From Haliclona indistincta (Eukaryota; Porifera; Demospongiae; Haplosclerida; Chalinidae): a stretch of DNA of 64,000 nucleotides. The DNA lies in contig OZ024790.1 in the NCBI GenBank assembly GCA_964017065.1, positions 10,676,403 to 10,740,402 on the forward strand. Reading direction: 5' to 3'. Positions 21,936 to 34,666 of this stretch are shown here, piece after piece. A model generated the notes under the pieces. It saw only the letters and a list, made by a program, of their open reading frames with translations, did not search any database and was not told where the DNA came from. How positions within the stretch are numbered: the first letter of the stretch is position 1; each line of letters starts with the position of its first letter. Position numbers and translations under genes: made by a program.

Positions 21936-24900
21936 ATGGCTGCTAATAGCATGATTCTGCTTCTGGTGCTCAGCATCTCATGTCCATGTTCAACAAGAGA
22001 TGTCTACATTCAACCGTCTGAAGGTGCAGAGCATTGTCCTGGTACTTGTTACAACATCAACACATTTGGGAAAATGGCTCACAAAAATTTTTCAAATTCT
22101 ACTGGCTTGGTTGTTCATTTCTCGGAGGGAACTCACTTGTTGGATCTTCAGGAACTAGTGGTGTTCGCGAACTTGACTAATTCTGTGTTTGAAGGTGATG
22201 GGAGAATGGAGCAGGGCTTCCATGAGACTGTCTGGCAGTCTACAGTGGTCATCAAGTGTACTGAACACTCCAGTACTGGTATTGCTTTTGTTAATAGCTT
22301 CAACATCACCTTCAGGTACATAACTATCACTAACTGTGGGGCTGACATGACAAGTTTTTGTAATACCAAAATTTTCTGCAATGGCAGTCTTGGGTATTTC
22401 GAAACTATCGACAGTATTGCAATTGATCATGTTTCTATTCAGAATGGGACAGGTACTGGTCTTTTGATTGAAACCGATGGAGTTGAAGTGATAATCACTG
22501 ATTCCTCGTTTGCACAAAATTACATCTATGGTAACTTTTATGGAGGCAACATCGCAATTGTGTATATTGACCCGCACACTTGTGATCCACGAAGTTACAT
22601 GAACGATTTACTCATTTCAAACACAAATACATCATTTGGAGATAGCGAGATGGAATACAGTGCAGGTATTTTCATTAATTTGCTACAAGGATCTTATAGC
22701 GTCACCATTTTACTTGATTCAGTTATAGCCTATGGCAACAAAGGGTATGGAAATATTTTTATTTATGCTATAGAACATGAAGTACCCACTTACAATTTGA
22801 CGATCAACAATTCGTTTAGTTCTCATGCAGATGGTTATGGTTTGGTAATCATATCTACACAAGATGAAAACAAACAATGCTCTTCCACTAAAAATATGCC
22901 ACATGATCTTATCATTGCTATTATCAACAGTAAGTTTACTTTTAACAACAACAGCAATGATCATCAACAGCAGCATGCAGTTGTGTTTATCAACCTTATA
23001 GATGTAAAGTTCACAACTAGTATATTAATACAGTCAACAGATATTTCTCACAATATTGGGTCTGGCTTAAAGTTATTTCTTTTCTCTTATCAATACAAGA
23101 GTCTATTTTTCGTTACTATAGAAAAATTTTCAGCCAATAGCAACACTTGGCCATATCACAGCAGTCACATGCATTCAGTTATACACACAGTTTTTGTCAC
23201 TAATCTAATCCTTAACAATGTGAGCATTACTAACAACAACAATATGACTGGATTGACTGTATATCACACTGCAGTAGTAGCAAATGGTACTTTGATCTTC
23301 CAAAACAACACTGGTATTGACGGAGGTGGACTGGCTATGTATGGAAACTCATATGTTATTTTTCATCAAGATTCTACTCTCAATTTCACTAATAACAGTG
23401 CAAAGGAAAAAGGAGGAGCCATTTTTGTTGGTTCTCAACTGAAATGTGCACCTTGTTTTTTCCAATATTCTGATAACACACTTCCACAGTCAGTGAAAGT
23501 AACAATATCTGGTAACACAGCAGGTACAGCAGGCACAGTCCTGTTTGGAGGTGACATTAGCAAGTGCATTTTATTTCTTGCAGGTCAAAATTTTGGTAGC
23601 GGATGCTTTAACAAAACATTTGACTACTCAGCACAGACTGGTCCCTCAGTAATATCATCAGAACCTACTGATGTCTGCTTCTGTGATGACAACAACACAA
23701 TAAACTGCTCTCAGAAACAGCTAACAGTGACAGCCTATCCAGGAGAAGAGATCAATATCTCTGTTGTCACTGTAGGGCAGGAAAACGGAGTTGCTCCAGG
23801 AATTCTTCAGATACGACAACTTAACTATCCAGCTAAAAAAGACAAAGTACAGCTACATAACACAAATGCTATGAACTGCACAACTATCACAATTACACCA
23901 ATTGACACGACATATGTTCTATTAGTAAATGCAATAGACACTGAATCACCTAAGTCGTTGAACATATCGTTTCTTGAGTGCCCATTTGGATTTGAAATAA
24001 CAAACAAAACTAGAACTTGTGACTGTGAAGAGCTCAGACATAAAATATCCACTACCATTAAGTGTGATGCTGCCACTGAAATGATAACACGACAAGGAGA
24101 TATCTGGATTGGTAATATCAGTGATTGTGTAACCGTGCAAACTCCATGTCCATTTGACTACTGCAATACAGCACAGGTCAGCTTCTCTTTCACTGATCCT
24201 GATCCGCAGTGTGCTCTCAACAGGACTGGAATATTGTGTGGGGGCTGTAAACAGAATTTGAGCCTTGCTCTGGGATCTAACAAGTGTATTCAATGTCCTC
24301 AATTCTCCTACCTTGCTCTCATCATTCCCTTTGCTGCCGCTGGATTTGGTTTGGTAGCTCTTCTGATGGTTTTGAACTTGACAGTCTCCATTGGTACCAT
24401 CAATGGGCTCATATTCTATGCCAGTATTGTCAAAACAAGTGAGAGCAGTGGTATCTTCTTTCCTAATGGCCCTATTCCAGTACTGAGTCAGTTCATTGCT
24501 TGGCTCAATCTAGATCTTGGTATTGAAACATGCTTTTACCATGGCATGACAGCCTATGTCAAGATGTGGCTGCAGTTTGTGTTCCCTCTCTACATATGGT
24601 TCATCATAGCCACCATCATAGTCCTGTGTCGTTACTCCACATGGCTGTCTAACAAGATTGGAGCCAATGTAGTGCAGGTACTTGCTACTCTCATCTTGCT
24701 GTCATTTTCAAAGATTTTTCGCACAGCTGTACTTGCAATTAAGTTCACAACCTTATCCTGTGCCAATTCAGGAAAGATCATTGCTAAGTTTGTGTGGTCT
24801 ATGGATGGAAATGTTACTTATTTGTCACCAAAACACTGCGTACTAATGGCAGCAGCTGTGTTGTTTCTACTTTTTGCTGTTCCTTACACACTTGCTCTAC

Positions 24901-25493
24901 TATTTGATCCTGTGATTGAGAAATATCTCACAAGAATGACATTCTTTCGTAAACAATGGATTAAATTTAAGCCTTTCGTAGATGCCTACCATGGACCTTA
25001 CAAGGACAACTGTCGGTTTTGGACTGGTCTATTGCTCCTGGTTCGTATGTCATTTACACTTGTATCTCTTCATTTGAGTACTTATGTTGGACTGATCTTC
25101 ATCACAACCAGCACTAGTGTACTGCTTTCTCTAATGATATTATATGGTGGTGTCTACCAAAAGAACTACTTAAATATCTTGGAGTGGTTATCTTTGATTA
25201 ACCTGAGTCTACTCTCTGCCATTTACAGCGGATTGTGTGACAAGTTAAGTGCACAGCATGTAGTCACTATCATCAGTGTGAGTGTTGCTGTCATCACCTT
25301 TGTTGGTGTTATCGTCTTTCATGCATTTTCTTGGTTAAAATATTTTCACAAGCTTCTTGGACTTCGTAACTATTTTTACAATGTTGAAGAGTCCGAAAGG
25401 CTGTTGAAAGATAAAGAAAATCCCACATGCCAGCAATTAGAGCCACCAACATCCTCTGATGTGTGGATGAGGAGGGAGAGCCTGATTTATTAA
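21936..25493 (+). CDS. C2: beta-helix/PMP-repeat multi-pass membrane receptor-like protein
   Basis: An intronless frame of 1,185 residues with the same architecture as C1: signal peptide (MAANSMILLLVLSISC), glycosylatable beta-helix ectodomain with the GGGLAMYGNSY and NNSAKEKGGAIFV units, Cys-rich collar, about eight membrane segments and the SSDVWMRRESLIY tail. It carries a short insertion NFYGG near residue 198 relative to C1. Only the MAA start is available because the upstream sequence is the type II flank. It precedes the decayed E1. The reading frame is intact and the membrane half is almost identical to the other copies, so purifying selection or gene conversion is likely. Confidence 0.9.
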   Translation: MAANSMILLLVLSISCPCSTRDVYIQPSEGAEHCPGTCYNINTFGKMAHKNFSNSTGLVVHFSEGTHLLDLQELVVFANLTNSVFEGDGRMEQGFHETVWQSTVVIKCTEHSSTGIAFVNSFNITFRYITITNCGADMTSFCNTKIFCNGSLGYFETIDSIAIDHVSIQNGTGTGLLIETDGVEVIITDSSFAQNYIYGNFYGGNIAIVYIDPHTCDPRSYMNDLLISNTNTSFGDSEMEYSAGIFINLLQGSYSVTILLDSVIAYGNKGYGNIFIYAIEHEVPTYNLTINNSFSSHADGYGLVIISTQDENKQCSSTKNMPHDLIIAIINSKFTFNNNSNDHQQQHAVVFINLIDVKFTTSILIQSTDISHNIGSGLKLFLFSYQYKSLFFVTIEKFSANSNTWPYHSSHMHSVIHTVFVTNLILNNVSITNNNNMTGLTVYHTAVVANGTLIFQNNTGIDGGGLAMYGNSYVIFHQDSTLNFTNNSAKEKGGAIFVGSQLKCAPCFFQYSDNTLPQSVKVTISGNTAGTAGTVLFGGDISKCILFLAGQNFGSGCFNKTFDYSAQTGPSVISSEPTDVCFCDDNNTINCSQKQLTVTAYPGEEINISVVTVGQENGVAPGILQIRQLNYPAKKDKVQLHNTNAMNCTTITITPIDTTYVLLVNAIDTESPKSLNISFLECPFGFEITNKTRTCDCEELRHKISTTIKCDAATEMITRQGDIWIGNISDCVTVQTPCPFDYCNTAQVSFSFTDPDPQCALNRTGILCGGCKQNLSLALGSNKCIQCPQFSYLALIIPFAAAGFGLVALLMVLNLTVSIGTINGLIFYASIVKTSESSGIFFPNGPIPVLSQFIAWLNLDLGIETCFYHGMTAYVKMWLQFVFPLYIWFIIATIIVLCRYSTWLSNKIGANVVQVLATLILLSFSKIFRTAVLAIKFTTLSCANSGKIIAKFVWSMDGNVTYLSPKHCVLMAAAVLFLLFAVPYTLALLFDPVIEKYLTRMTFFRKQWIKFKPFVDAYHGPYKDNCRFWTGLLLLVRMSFTLVSLHLSTYVGLIFITTSTSVLLSLMILYGGVYQKNYLNILEWLSLINLSLLSAIYSGLCDKLSAQHVVTIISVSVAVITFVGVIVFHAFSWLKYFHKLLGLRNYFYNVEESERLLKDKENPTCQQLEPPTSSDVWMRRESLIY

Positions 25494-25983
25494 CTGTAGA
25501 TATATTATTTGAACTTCCTAGCTAGTTTGTGTGTCTTAACTCACAATTCGATAGCATTAATTTGTCTTGACAAAATCAACTTTATCAATAACAATAGGCG
25601 GAATTGTCTGATTATAATTATTGTTGCTGGTGATGTATAGTCTATCCTGATCTTCTATAATAATTTAATCTCCTTGCAATCAGATTGACAAAGCACACGT
25701 TCTGTCTAACAGTTGGGCTACTTATTTTTATCACCTTGTTCTGGGATAATTTTGTTATAATTACTTTTTTGTGATGTCTGATTGGGTATAGAGTGTTGGT
25801 GGATATGGTAATAACAATATCCTAACTCACTATACACAACACTGTACAATGTTGTCCAAATGTGTACTACAACTTGAATTGCCAATCATTCAATCTGTTC
25901 TCAAACTACAGACAATTATTACAAACTATTAATCCCACTATAATATTATTTACCATAACAACACGACGTGTACCAGCATCGAG
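25494..25983 (+). other. C2-E1 intergenic region
   Basis: The first ~250 bp resemble the 3' flanks of the other C genes. The part from about 25840 (ACAATGTTGTCCAAATGTGT) to the E1 start matches the E2 5' flank at 48286-48441 and is the likely E promoter region. No gene is seen. Confidence 0.6.
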
Positions 25984-28941
25984 ATGTCGATTGAGAGAGC
26001 TCTGCTAGTCTTAGCTGTTAGCTGCCTTTCAGTAGCTGCATCCTTCAACTGCCCTCCTCAAAATGGTATGATAAGTATAATGTGTTCTGTACTTTACCTA
26101 AAGTTTATACTGCAGGTATCTATTTGATGTACAATGAGTTCTGTCTGCCAGATAATGCTCAGATCAGTCATTTGATTAATGCACCAGTAAGGTGTGGTTT
26201 TGGTAACAGTACTGAAGTTAGCGGAGAAGGAGTATGGACTGGTCCAGAAGGAATAACCAGTTGCACTAATAATACTAGCACTGGATCTATCAACTGCTCG
26301 TTGTCTCAGAATGTTATCAGCTTGCAACTATCTACTGCCAGTGAAGTGGGTAGCTATACCTGCACCCATAGTGGAGACAGTATCACTCTATTAGTGACTA
26401 GTAAGTTAATCTATGTCTATGATAATAATTGTGACATAAGAGCAAACATTGCCTTTGTTCTATATCTATTAAGTGCTGAATGCGCCCGTGTCTGATGAAT
26501 ATGAAACAGTAACTCTGTATTGAATTATTTACTGTTCTCTACAGACAACATGATAGCCCGAGCCATTTACACAGACCCACCGCCAAGTAATGTATTCACA
26601 ATACCACAGAGCTATACTGTACACTGTTTGGCTCTCTGTGGGGCTAACAATGTCACCATCATATCAGAGAACACTCTGGATTCACTGATATCCAGCCTGA
26701 CTAACAGCACAACCAACACCTCTGAGCTGTGTGACTATAGTGCAGTAGTACAGTGGGACCCCGATGATACTCCACACACTGGTAATCCAATATGGAAGTG
26801 TGTAGCAAGGATAGACACCATCACTGAAACACTGCAAACATACATACGAGGTAACATGTCTCTGTCATTGTGTTTATACTTCAACATTGTGTGTATAGTT
26901 CCAGCTGCAGCTCCCAGTAACCTAATGCTGCTCAATAATGACTCTGTATTATCATGGACGCCATTGGATGGGGTCTGTGGCTATGTGGTGTATGCCTACT
27001 CACTAATGAATGAAGAGAGTAGTACTCTTTTTGTTTCTAATAACACTTATAATGTTACTCAAGATGCTGGCTGTGAGGGGTTACAGTGATCTGCTAGGAC
27101 CTGCTAGTCAGATTGCTGTAAATGGTAAGCTTGTGTAGCAATTTATATGAGTACAGGTCTTGTGAGTACCTCTTGATGTGACATGATGTGTTTTCTTACA
27201 TATTTTAGTCAGTATTGGAAACCTGACCTGGTCACTGAACTATTCTGCTGTGTTCAATAGACGTAGCTTGAGGATTGCTAGCGATACCATCGCAGTACGT
27301 GGTATGTGTCATTGCTATAGTGTAACAAAATTACTAACTTAATTCTGTAGTTCCTACTGGACCCCCCAACTATAGAGATGATAACCGTCATTAGTAGGTC
27401 AGAAATCTGTGTTCACTAGACTCCACTTAAGAATGATGGAGCTAACGGCTATGTCATTGTGTACAACGATGGTAATAGTGGTAATAATAGTACAAAAGTT
27501 ATTGGAGGAGGGAACATGGACCGAGCAAGAATTAGCAACCTGACTGAGGAACACTATACTATCAGAATGGTATCATATCTTGAGCTACCTTCAATGCTCA
27601 GTGACCCAGTGGAAGTATGGCTGACAGGTGAGGGGATTATTCAAATCTAGCATCACTATCTGCTCTCCTTACTTTCAGAACCTGGTCCAGTCAGTGATAT
27701 AGCTATCTCTCCTCACAATCAGCCGTCCTTGGAATATAATATATCATGGAGTCCACCGACAATGACTGATGTTACTGAATACAGTATTACATTGCAGTCC
27801 CTGACATGTGGATCATCACCCAGTACTTCTACTAGAACCACCACCACCTACTGGATCACAATGCTGTTACCAGGACAGACTTATAGGATTAGTGTGCAAG
27901 CTAAAAATATGCTGAGCTCTTCAACAAACAGCACAAAACATTTCACAACATCAACAGAAGGTACGAATTACTAATGTGCAGCTTAGTACTGATATTCTTG
28001 TATGTATAGTTCCTGATCGTGCTCCAATGAATGTCAGAGCTACAGTAGACGATTCCTCCTCTTCTATATTAATGGAGTGGCTGGAGATACCTTGCAACAA
28101 TCGTAATGGAAACATCACTGGTTATACTGTCATGTACACCAAAAATGAAAACCAGCTGCGCAATGTGACTGATGGTCTCATGGTTACTATACCTAACCTA
28201 GAGCCCGGAGGATACAGTGTCAGTATAGCTGGTAGAAACAAACAAGGACTAGGTCCGTACAGTGAAAAAATTCAAATCGTTATCCGTGCTCCAATGCAAA
28301 CTACAACTTTATCATTTCTAAACAGTGCATCGTTCTATGCTTTAGTGGGATTTTCAGCCTGCTTTGTTCTTGTAATCATAATAGCTACAATTTTAGTAAC
28401 AATTTTCATTCGTAGGCGAAGAGCTCGAATCAAGCATTATGAAACATCAGTTCTTCCTCAGTAAGTTCCAGACCAAGTGTATTCACGAATTTTTTTTTCA
28501 TTTTATTACAGAGAAAGTGACACTACTAACTATCCTGTTAGAGCACTGGAGGAGTGTGTAACTCAGAATGTAGACCAAGCTCTCCATCTTTGTGAAGAGG
28601 GAGAAGTCGTTTATGATGAAGTCTTTTCCCTTGATCATAGACAACAGCAGTCAAGTGATCTAATCCACATGAAAGCATCTATAGCCTATGCCTCAAGTCA
28701 AGTGACTGCAGGGCAGCAGCCAGCTAGTGACCAGATCCACATGCAAGAGTGTCCAGCTTATGCACCAAGCCGGCTGTGTCCAGTTATTGATCTGATTCCC
28801 ATGGAAGAATGCCCTGCTTATGCTTCGAGTCCATTCAATGACCAGACTCCTATGAAAATGTGTCCTCCAGCTTGTGTATCTACAGAATTCACAGTTGATG
28901 ATCAAAACGCTATTTTCACAGAAGGCAGTGGAGCCAAATAA
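25984..28941 (+). pseudogene. E1: Ig/FN3 receptor gene, decayed copy of E2
   Basis: It starts with the same signal-peptide exon as E2 (MSIERALLVLAVSCLSVAAS; 25984-26065) and ends with the same tail, but the middle is broken. Compared with E2 it has an 8-bp deletion near 27067, a deletion of about 210 bp near 27230 that removes most of the fifth exon, an extra C in the run at 27362-27367, and a Trp-to-stop change (TAG at 27417-27419). Exons before and after remain close to E2, including the membrane span (28330-28415) and the repeated CPAYA tail. Unless splicing skips the damage, no full receptor can be made. A shortened soluble Ig product from the first exons remains conceivable. Confidence 0.85.
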
Positions 28942-30145
28942 ATCGGCTTGGAAAAACAGTGAAACAGATTTTGTTACGTTATAATACACACAGTTTAGTG
29001 TATGGTTTACATGTAGAAATACTTGTGTCGTTCAGTTGTTCTGTTCTTAGCAGTGCCATCAAGTTGCATACCTGTACGTCTAATGTATTGACGCTGGTAT
29101 TTTTGAAAAATTAATGCATTACAGTTTCATCAATTATTTGAGTCATAACAGCATAATTAAACTGACAGAAATGTTTGCAAAACATTATTGTGTACAGTAT
29201 GCTTGGTAAGAAGCCTGGTGGAGATTCTCCACTAAGTCAAAATCTTCACCGAATATGAGATCTGCAGCCCTGTACGGGAGATGCAGAGAGGGTGGTTTTG
29301 CTACACTCTAGCTATATCGAATTTCTAACTTTTATAATGTAACTTGGATGAACGGAGTGAAAACGCAAGCACAAATGGTGTTGATTTTTGATAGTAATTC
29401 CAGTATCTAATGCTATATAAATGCTAAGAGACAGCAGCTGTTCATCGCTTTAACCATCGGCACATATAGCCTTCTTTGAACACAAACGATACAACTACAT
29501 GCCTCGGGTGGATACAAACAAGTGATATTGTCTTGTACAAGTGCATGGAAGCACCCTAATTATGGTTCCTCTATTGCTCACATCATCATAAGAATTATTA
29601 TTATGACATAATTATCAAAAATTAAGGCCGGGTTCAATAGCTGTAGGAGTGACGCATGGTTAGAAAAATGATGTGAACTACTGTACATGACTTGAATTGG
29701 AAATTGGATAACTGCATGCATGTGTTACACTTTATTCTGCATGCACAGGCCGGCCTGTAGCTGAAAGAAAGTCGGGATTAGAATTGAGAGAAGTGCACAT
29801 GCTTGGACTAAATATATCGCTTGCTTCGGCTTAATTGCCTCTTAATTTGTAGTGGCTATAAGGTATGTATGCCAGGTGTCTCTGTTAGTGTTTCACTCTG
29901 TCAATGAGTCAATACTCTGTAGCGTATAGACTCTTGAAGACGACTTCAAGCAGGCAGGGGGCAAGTTGACCTCCTGGAGCTGGCTATACAGGCTTATGTA
30001 AACAGGTTCTCTGTACAATATCAAACTGAGACATTTTCATACGTGAAAGAGTACACAACTTGAAGTTTACAAAAACAAGTCTGACTCAATGCATGCCCAG
30101 AGAGGCAAAAATATGAGCAATACAGCAATCAGGTTTTGTAATCTC
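28942..30145 (+). other. E1-C3 intergenic region and type I C promoter region
   Basis: No gene is seen. It matches the E2-C5 interval (51601-52593) with indels. E1 has an extra segment around 29190-29370 that is missing from the E2 copy. The last ~200 bp (AAGTTGACC..CTGGAGCTGGCTATA through ACAAAAACAAGTCTGACTCAATG) are shared with C1 and C5 and are the probable type I promoter and leader. Confidence 0.6.
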
Positions 30146-33100
30146 ATGGCTGCTAATAGCATCTTTTTTCTACTGATGCTCAGCATCTTGTGTCCATGTT
30201 CAACGAGAGATGTCTACATTCAACCATCTGAAGGTGCAGAGCATTGTCCTGGTACTTGTTACAACATCAACACATTCGGGAAAATGGCTCACAAAAACTT
30301 TTCGAACTCTACTGATTTAATTGTTCATTTCTTGGAGGGAACTCACTTGTTGGATCTTCAGGAACTAGTGGTGTTCACGAACATGACTATGCTGTGTTTG
30401 AAGGTGATGGGAGAATGGAGCATGGCTTTCATGAGACTGTCTGGCAGTCTACAGTGGTCATCAAGTGTACTGAGCACTCCAGTACTGGTATTGTGTTTGC
30501 TAATAGCTTCAACATCACCTTTAGGTACATAACTATTACTAACTGTGGGGCTGACATGACAAGTTTTTGTAAAATAAACAGTTTGTACGGTGGCAGTCTT
30601 GGGTATTTCAAAACTATCTACAGTATTGCAATTGATCATGTTTCTGTTCAGAATGGGACAGGTACTGGTCTTTTGATTGAAACCGATGGAGTTAAAGTGA
30701 TAATCACTGATTCCTCATTTGCACAAAATTACATCTATGGTAACTTTGAAGGAGGAAACATTGCAATTGTGTATGTTGACCCACAAACATGTGATCCGCA
30801 AAGTTACATGCACGATTTACTCATTTCAAACACAAATTCATCATTTGGAGATAGCGAGATAGAATACAGTGAAGGTATTTTCATTTGTTTGCTACAAAGA
30901 TCTTACAGTGTCACCATTTTACTTGATTCAGTTATAGCCTATGGCAACAAAGGGATTGGAAATATTAATATTTATGCTACAGAACATGAAGTACCCACTT
31001 ACAATTTGACGATCAACAATTTCCTTAGTTCTCATGCAAATGGTTTTGGTTTGGTAATCTCATCTCAACAAGATGTTAACAAACAATGCCCTTCAACTAA
31101 AAATATGCATATGCCACATGATCTTACCATTGCTATTATCAACAGTAAGTTTACTTACAACAACAACAGCAATGATCAATATCAGCATGGAGTTGTGTTT
31201 ATCAGCCTTGTAGGTGTAAAGTTCACAACAAATATATTAATACAGTCGACAGATATTTCTCACAATATTGGATTTGGCTTACAGTTATTTGTTTTATCTT
31301 ATCGATACAAGAATCTATTTTTCGTTACCATCGAAAATTTTACTGCTAATAGCAACACTTGGCCATACCACAGCAGTGACATGCATTCAGTTATATACAC
31401 AGTTTTTGTCACTAATCTAATCCTTAAAAATGTGAGCATTACCAACAACAACAATATGACTGGATTGACTGTATACCACACTGCAGTAGTAACAAATGGT
31501 ACTTTAATCTTCCACAACAACACTGGTATTCACGGAGGTGGACTGTCTATGTATGGACACTCATATGTTATGTTTCATCAAGATTCTGCTCTCAATTTCA
31601 CTAATAACAGTGCAAAAGAAAAAGGAGGAGCCATTTTTGTTGATACTCAACTGAAATTTTCACCTTGTTTTTTCCAATATTCTGATAACACACTTCCTGA
31701 ATCAGTGAAAGTAACAATATCTGGAAACACAGCCGGTACAGCAGGCACTGCCCTGTTTGGAGGTGACATCAGCAGGTGCGTTTTATTTCTTGCAGTTCAA
31801 ACTTTTGGTAGCGAATGCTTTAACAAAACATTTGACTATTCAACACAGACTGGGCCCTCAGTAATATCATCAGAACCTACTGATGTCTGCTTCTGTGATG
31901 AAAACAACACAATAAACTGCTCTCAGACACAGCTAACAATGACAGCCTATCACGGAGAAGAGTTCAATATCTCTGTTGTCACTGTAGGGCAGGAAAATGG
32001 AGTTGCTCCAGGAATTCTTCATATACGACCACTTAACTCTGAAGCTAAAAAAGATGATGTACAGCTAAATCACACAAATCCTATGAACTGCACAACTATC
32101 ACAATTACACCAATTGACACGACATCTTTTATTAGTAGAATATGCATTTGAAATTGAATCACCTTATAAGTCGTTGAACATATCGTTTCTTGAGTGCCCA
32201 TTTGGATTTGAAATGACAAACAAAACCAGAACTTGTGACTGTGAAGAGCTCAGACATATATCCACTACCATTAAGTGTGATGCTGTCACTAAAATGATAA
32301 CACGACAAGGAGATATCTGGATTGGTAATATCAGTGATTGTGTAACCGTGCAAACTCCGTGCCCATTTGACTACTGCGATACAGCACAGGTCAACTTCTC
32401 TTTCACTGATCCTGATCCCCAGTGTGCTTTCAACAGGACTGGAATATTGTGTGGGGGCTGTAAACAGAATTTGAGCCTTGCTCTGGGATCTAACAAGTGT
32501 GTTCAATGTCCTCAATTCTCCTATCTTGCTCTGATCATTCCCTTTGCTGCCACTGGATTCGCTTTGGTAGCTCTACTGATGGTTTTGAACTTGACAGTCT
32601 CCATTGGTACCATCAATGGGCTCATATTCTATGCCAGTATTGTCAAAACAAGTGAGAGGACTATTATCTTCTTTCCTAATGGTCCTATTCCAGTACTGAG
32701 TCAGTTCATTGCTTGGCTCAATCTTGACCTTGGTATTGAAACATGCTTTTACCATGGCATGACAGCCTATGTCAAGATGTGGCTGCAGTTTGTATTCCCT
32801 CTCTACATATGGTTCATCATAGCCACCATCATAGTCCTGTGTCGCTACTCCACATGGCTGTCCAACAAGATTGGAGGCAATGTAGTGCAGGTACTTGCTA
32901 CTCTCATCTTGCTGTCATTTTCAAAGATTTTTCGCACAGCTGTACTCGCAATTAAGTTCACAACCTTATCCTGTGCCAATTCAGGAGAGATCATTGCTAA
33001 GTTTGTGTGGTTTATGGATGGTAATGTTACTTATTTGTCACCAAAACACTGCATACTAATGGCAGCAGCTGTGTTGTTTCTACTTTTTGCTGTTCCTTAC

Positions 33101-33706
33101 ACACTTGCTCTACTATTTGATCCTGTGATTGAGAAATATCTCACAAGAATTACATTCTTTCGTAAACAATGGATTAAGTTTAAGCCTTTTATTGATGCCT
33201 ATCGTGGACCTTACAAGGACAACTGTCGGTTTTGGACTGGTCTATTGCTCCTGGTTCGTATGTCATTTACACTTGTATCTCTTCATTTGAGTACTTATGT
33301 TGGACTGATCTTCATCACAACCAGCACTAGTGTACTGCTTTCTCTAATGATATTTTATGGTGGTGTCTACCAAAAAAACTACTTAAACATCTTGGAGTGG
33401 TCGTCGTTGATTAACCTGAGTCTACTATCCGCCATTTACAGCGTATTGTGTGACAAGTTAAGTGCACAGCATGTAGTCACTATCATCAGTGTGAGTGTTG
33501 CTGTCGTCACCTTTGTTGGTGTTATCGTCTTTCATGTATATTCTTGGTTAAAATGCTTTCACAAGCTTCTTGGACTTCGTAACTATTTTTACAATGTTGA
33601 AGAGTCCGAAAGGCTGTTGAAAGACGGAGAAAATCCCACATGCCAGCAATTAGAGCCACCAACTTCCTCTGATGTGTGGATGAAGAGAGAGAGCCTGATT
33701 TATTAA
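30146..33706 (+). pseudogene. C3: beta-helix multi-pass receptor-like gene with two frameshifts
   Basis: Homologous to C1 along its whole length, but the frame is broken twice. One base is missing near 30388 (ACATGACTATGC where C1 has ACTTGACTAATGC). Two bases are missing near 32126 (GACATCTTTT where C5 has GACATATCTTTT). The three segments (30146 to ~30388, ~30388 to ~32126, ~32126 to 33706) otherwise encode the normal signal peptide, beta-helix with PMP-type units, collar, membrane half and tail. The first and last segments share a frame because the two losses sum to three. It could be a recent pseudogene or an assembly error, as no other stop codons have accumulated. Confidence 0.8.
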
Positions 33707-34666
33707 CTGTATAGTTTAACTTCCTAGTTTGTGTGTCTCAATATCAACAACTCACAATTCAATAGCATTAAGTTTTCTTAACAAATCAACTGTTTCAATA
33801 ACAATAGGTGGAATTGTCTGACTATACTGTTGCTGGTGATGCATGGTCTAGATGATTGCTATCTGAAATACCATTTCTCTATTCTGGCTGTCTTGCTGAG
33901 TTGCATGCAGTCATGCACCTGTTAGAGATGCTGGCAGTGGTGGACCAGGACACACTGCTGGTTTTGAGATGGCATTTGTAGAAGAGTAGTACCTGATGGA
34001 CTATTGGTGGTAGAACTATAGTGTCTAGAATTTTATTCCCACACCATGTCAACTATCTCCCACACGGCATTACAATAATGCATTTAGTAGGCTCCGTCCT
34101 AGAGCTTATCCATTTTTATCCAACGTAGTCAGCATAGTACGTTGGTATAATAATTTGTTTTCACCCCAACACTATTATAAGGACAATTTGTTATTCATAC
34201 CATACAACTTCTAGTGAAATTAATATCCTGATCTTCTATAATAATTTCATCTCCTTGCAATCTGATCGACAAACCACAAGTCTTGTCTAACAGAAGGGCT
34301 ACTTATTTTTACCACCTTGTTCCGGGATAATTTTGTTATAATGACTGTATAGTTCGTACATTATTGGATTCTGTTAATTTTCGTTGATTTAGTTAAAGAA
34401 TTGAAGTTATTATAAACTTTTATTGTCTTTGTGGTGTTATCTTTCCATGAATTGCGCAGTTTCAAAAAGCAACAGCAATAGATCTTCGCCATTTATATCA
34501 AGATGCATCACATACATGTATGTATCTATAATATTAAGTTGTTGAGTTATCACAACAAAACACAATAGCTACAACTGACTGAAAGTTGCACAGACTGCAA
34601 CGCACAAGCTATACTAGGGGTTGCAGCTGCAATTCAGTCTATTGTATTATGCTGCTGTTCTGGAAA
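33707..34666 (+). other. C3-D2 intergenic region (copy of 15492-16468)
   Basis: Same content and order as the C1-D1 interval with small indels. It includes the putative D promoter with the GGGGTTGCAGCTGCAATTC word (34617-34635). No gene is seen. Confidence 0.6.
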
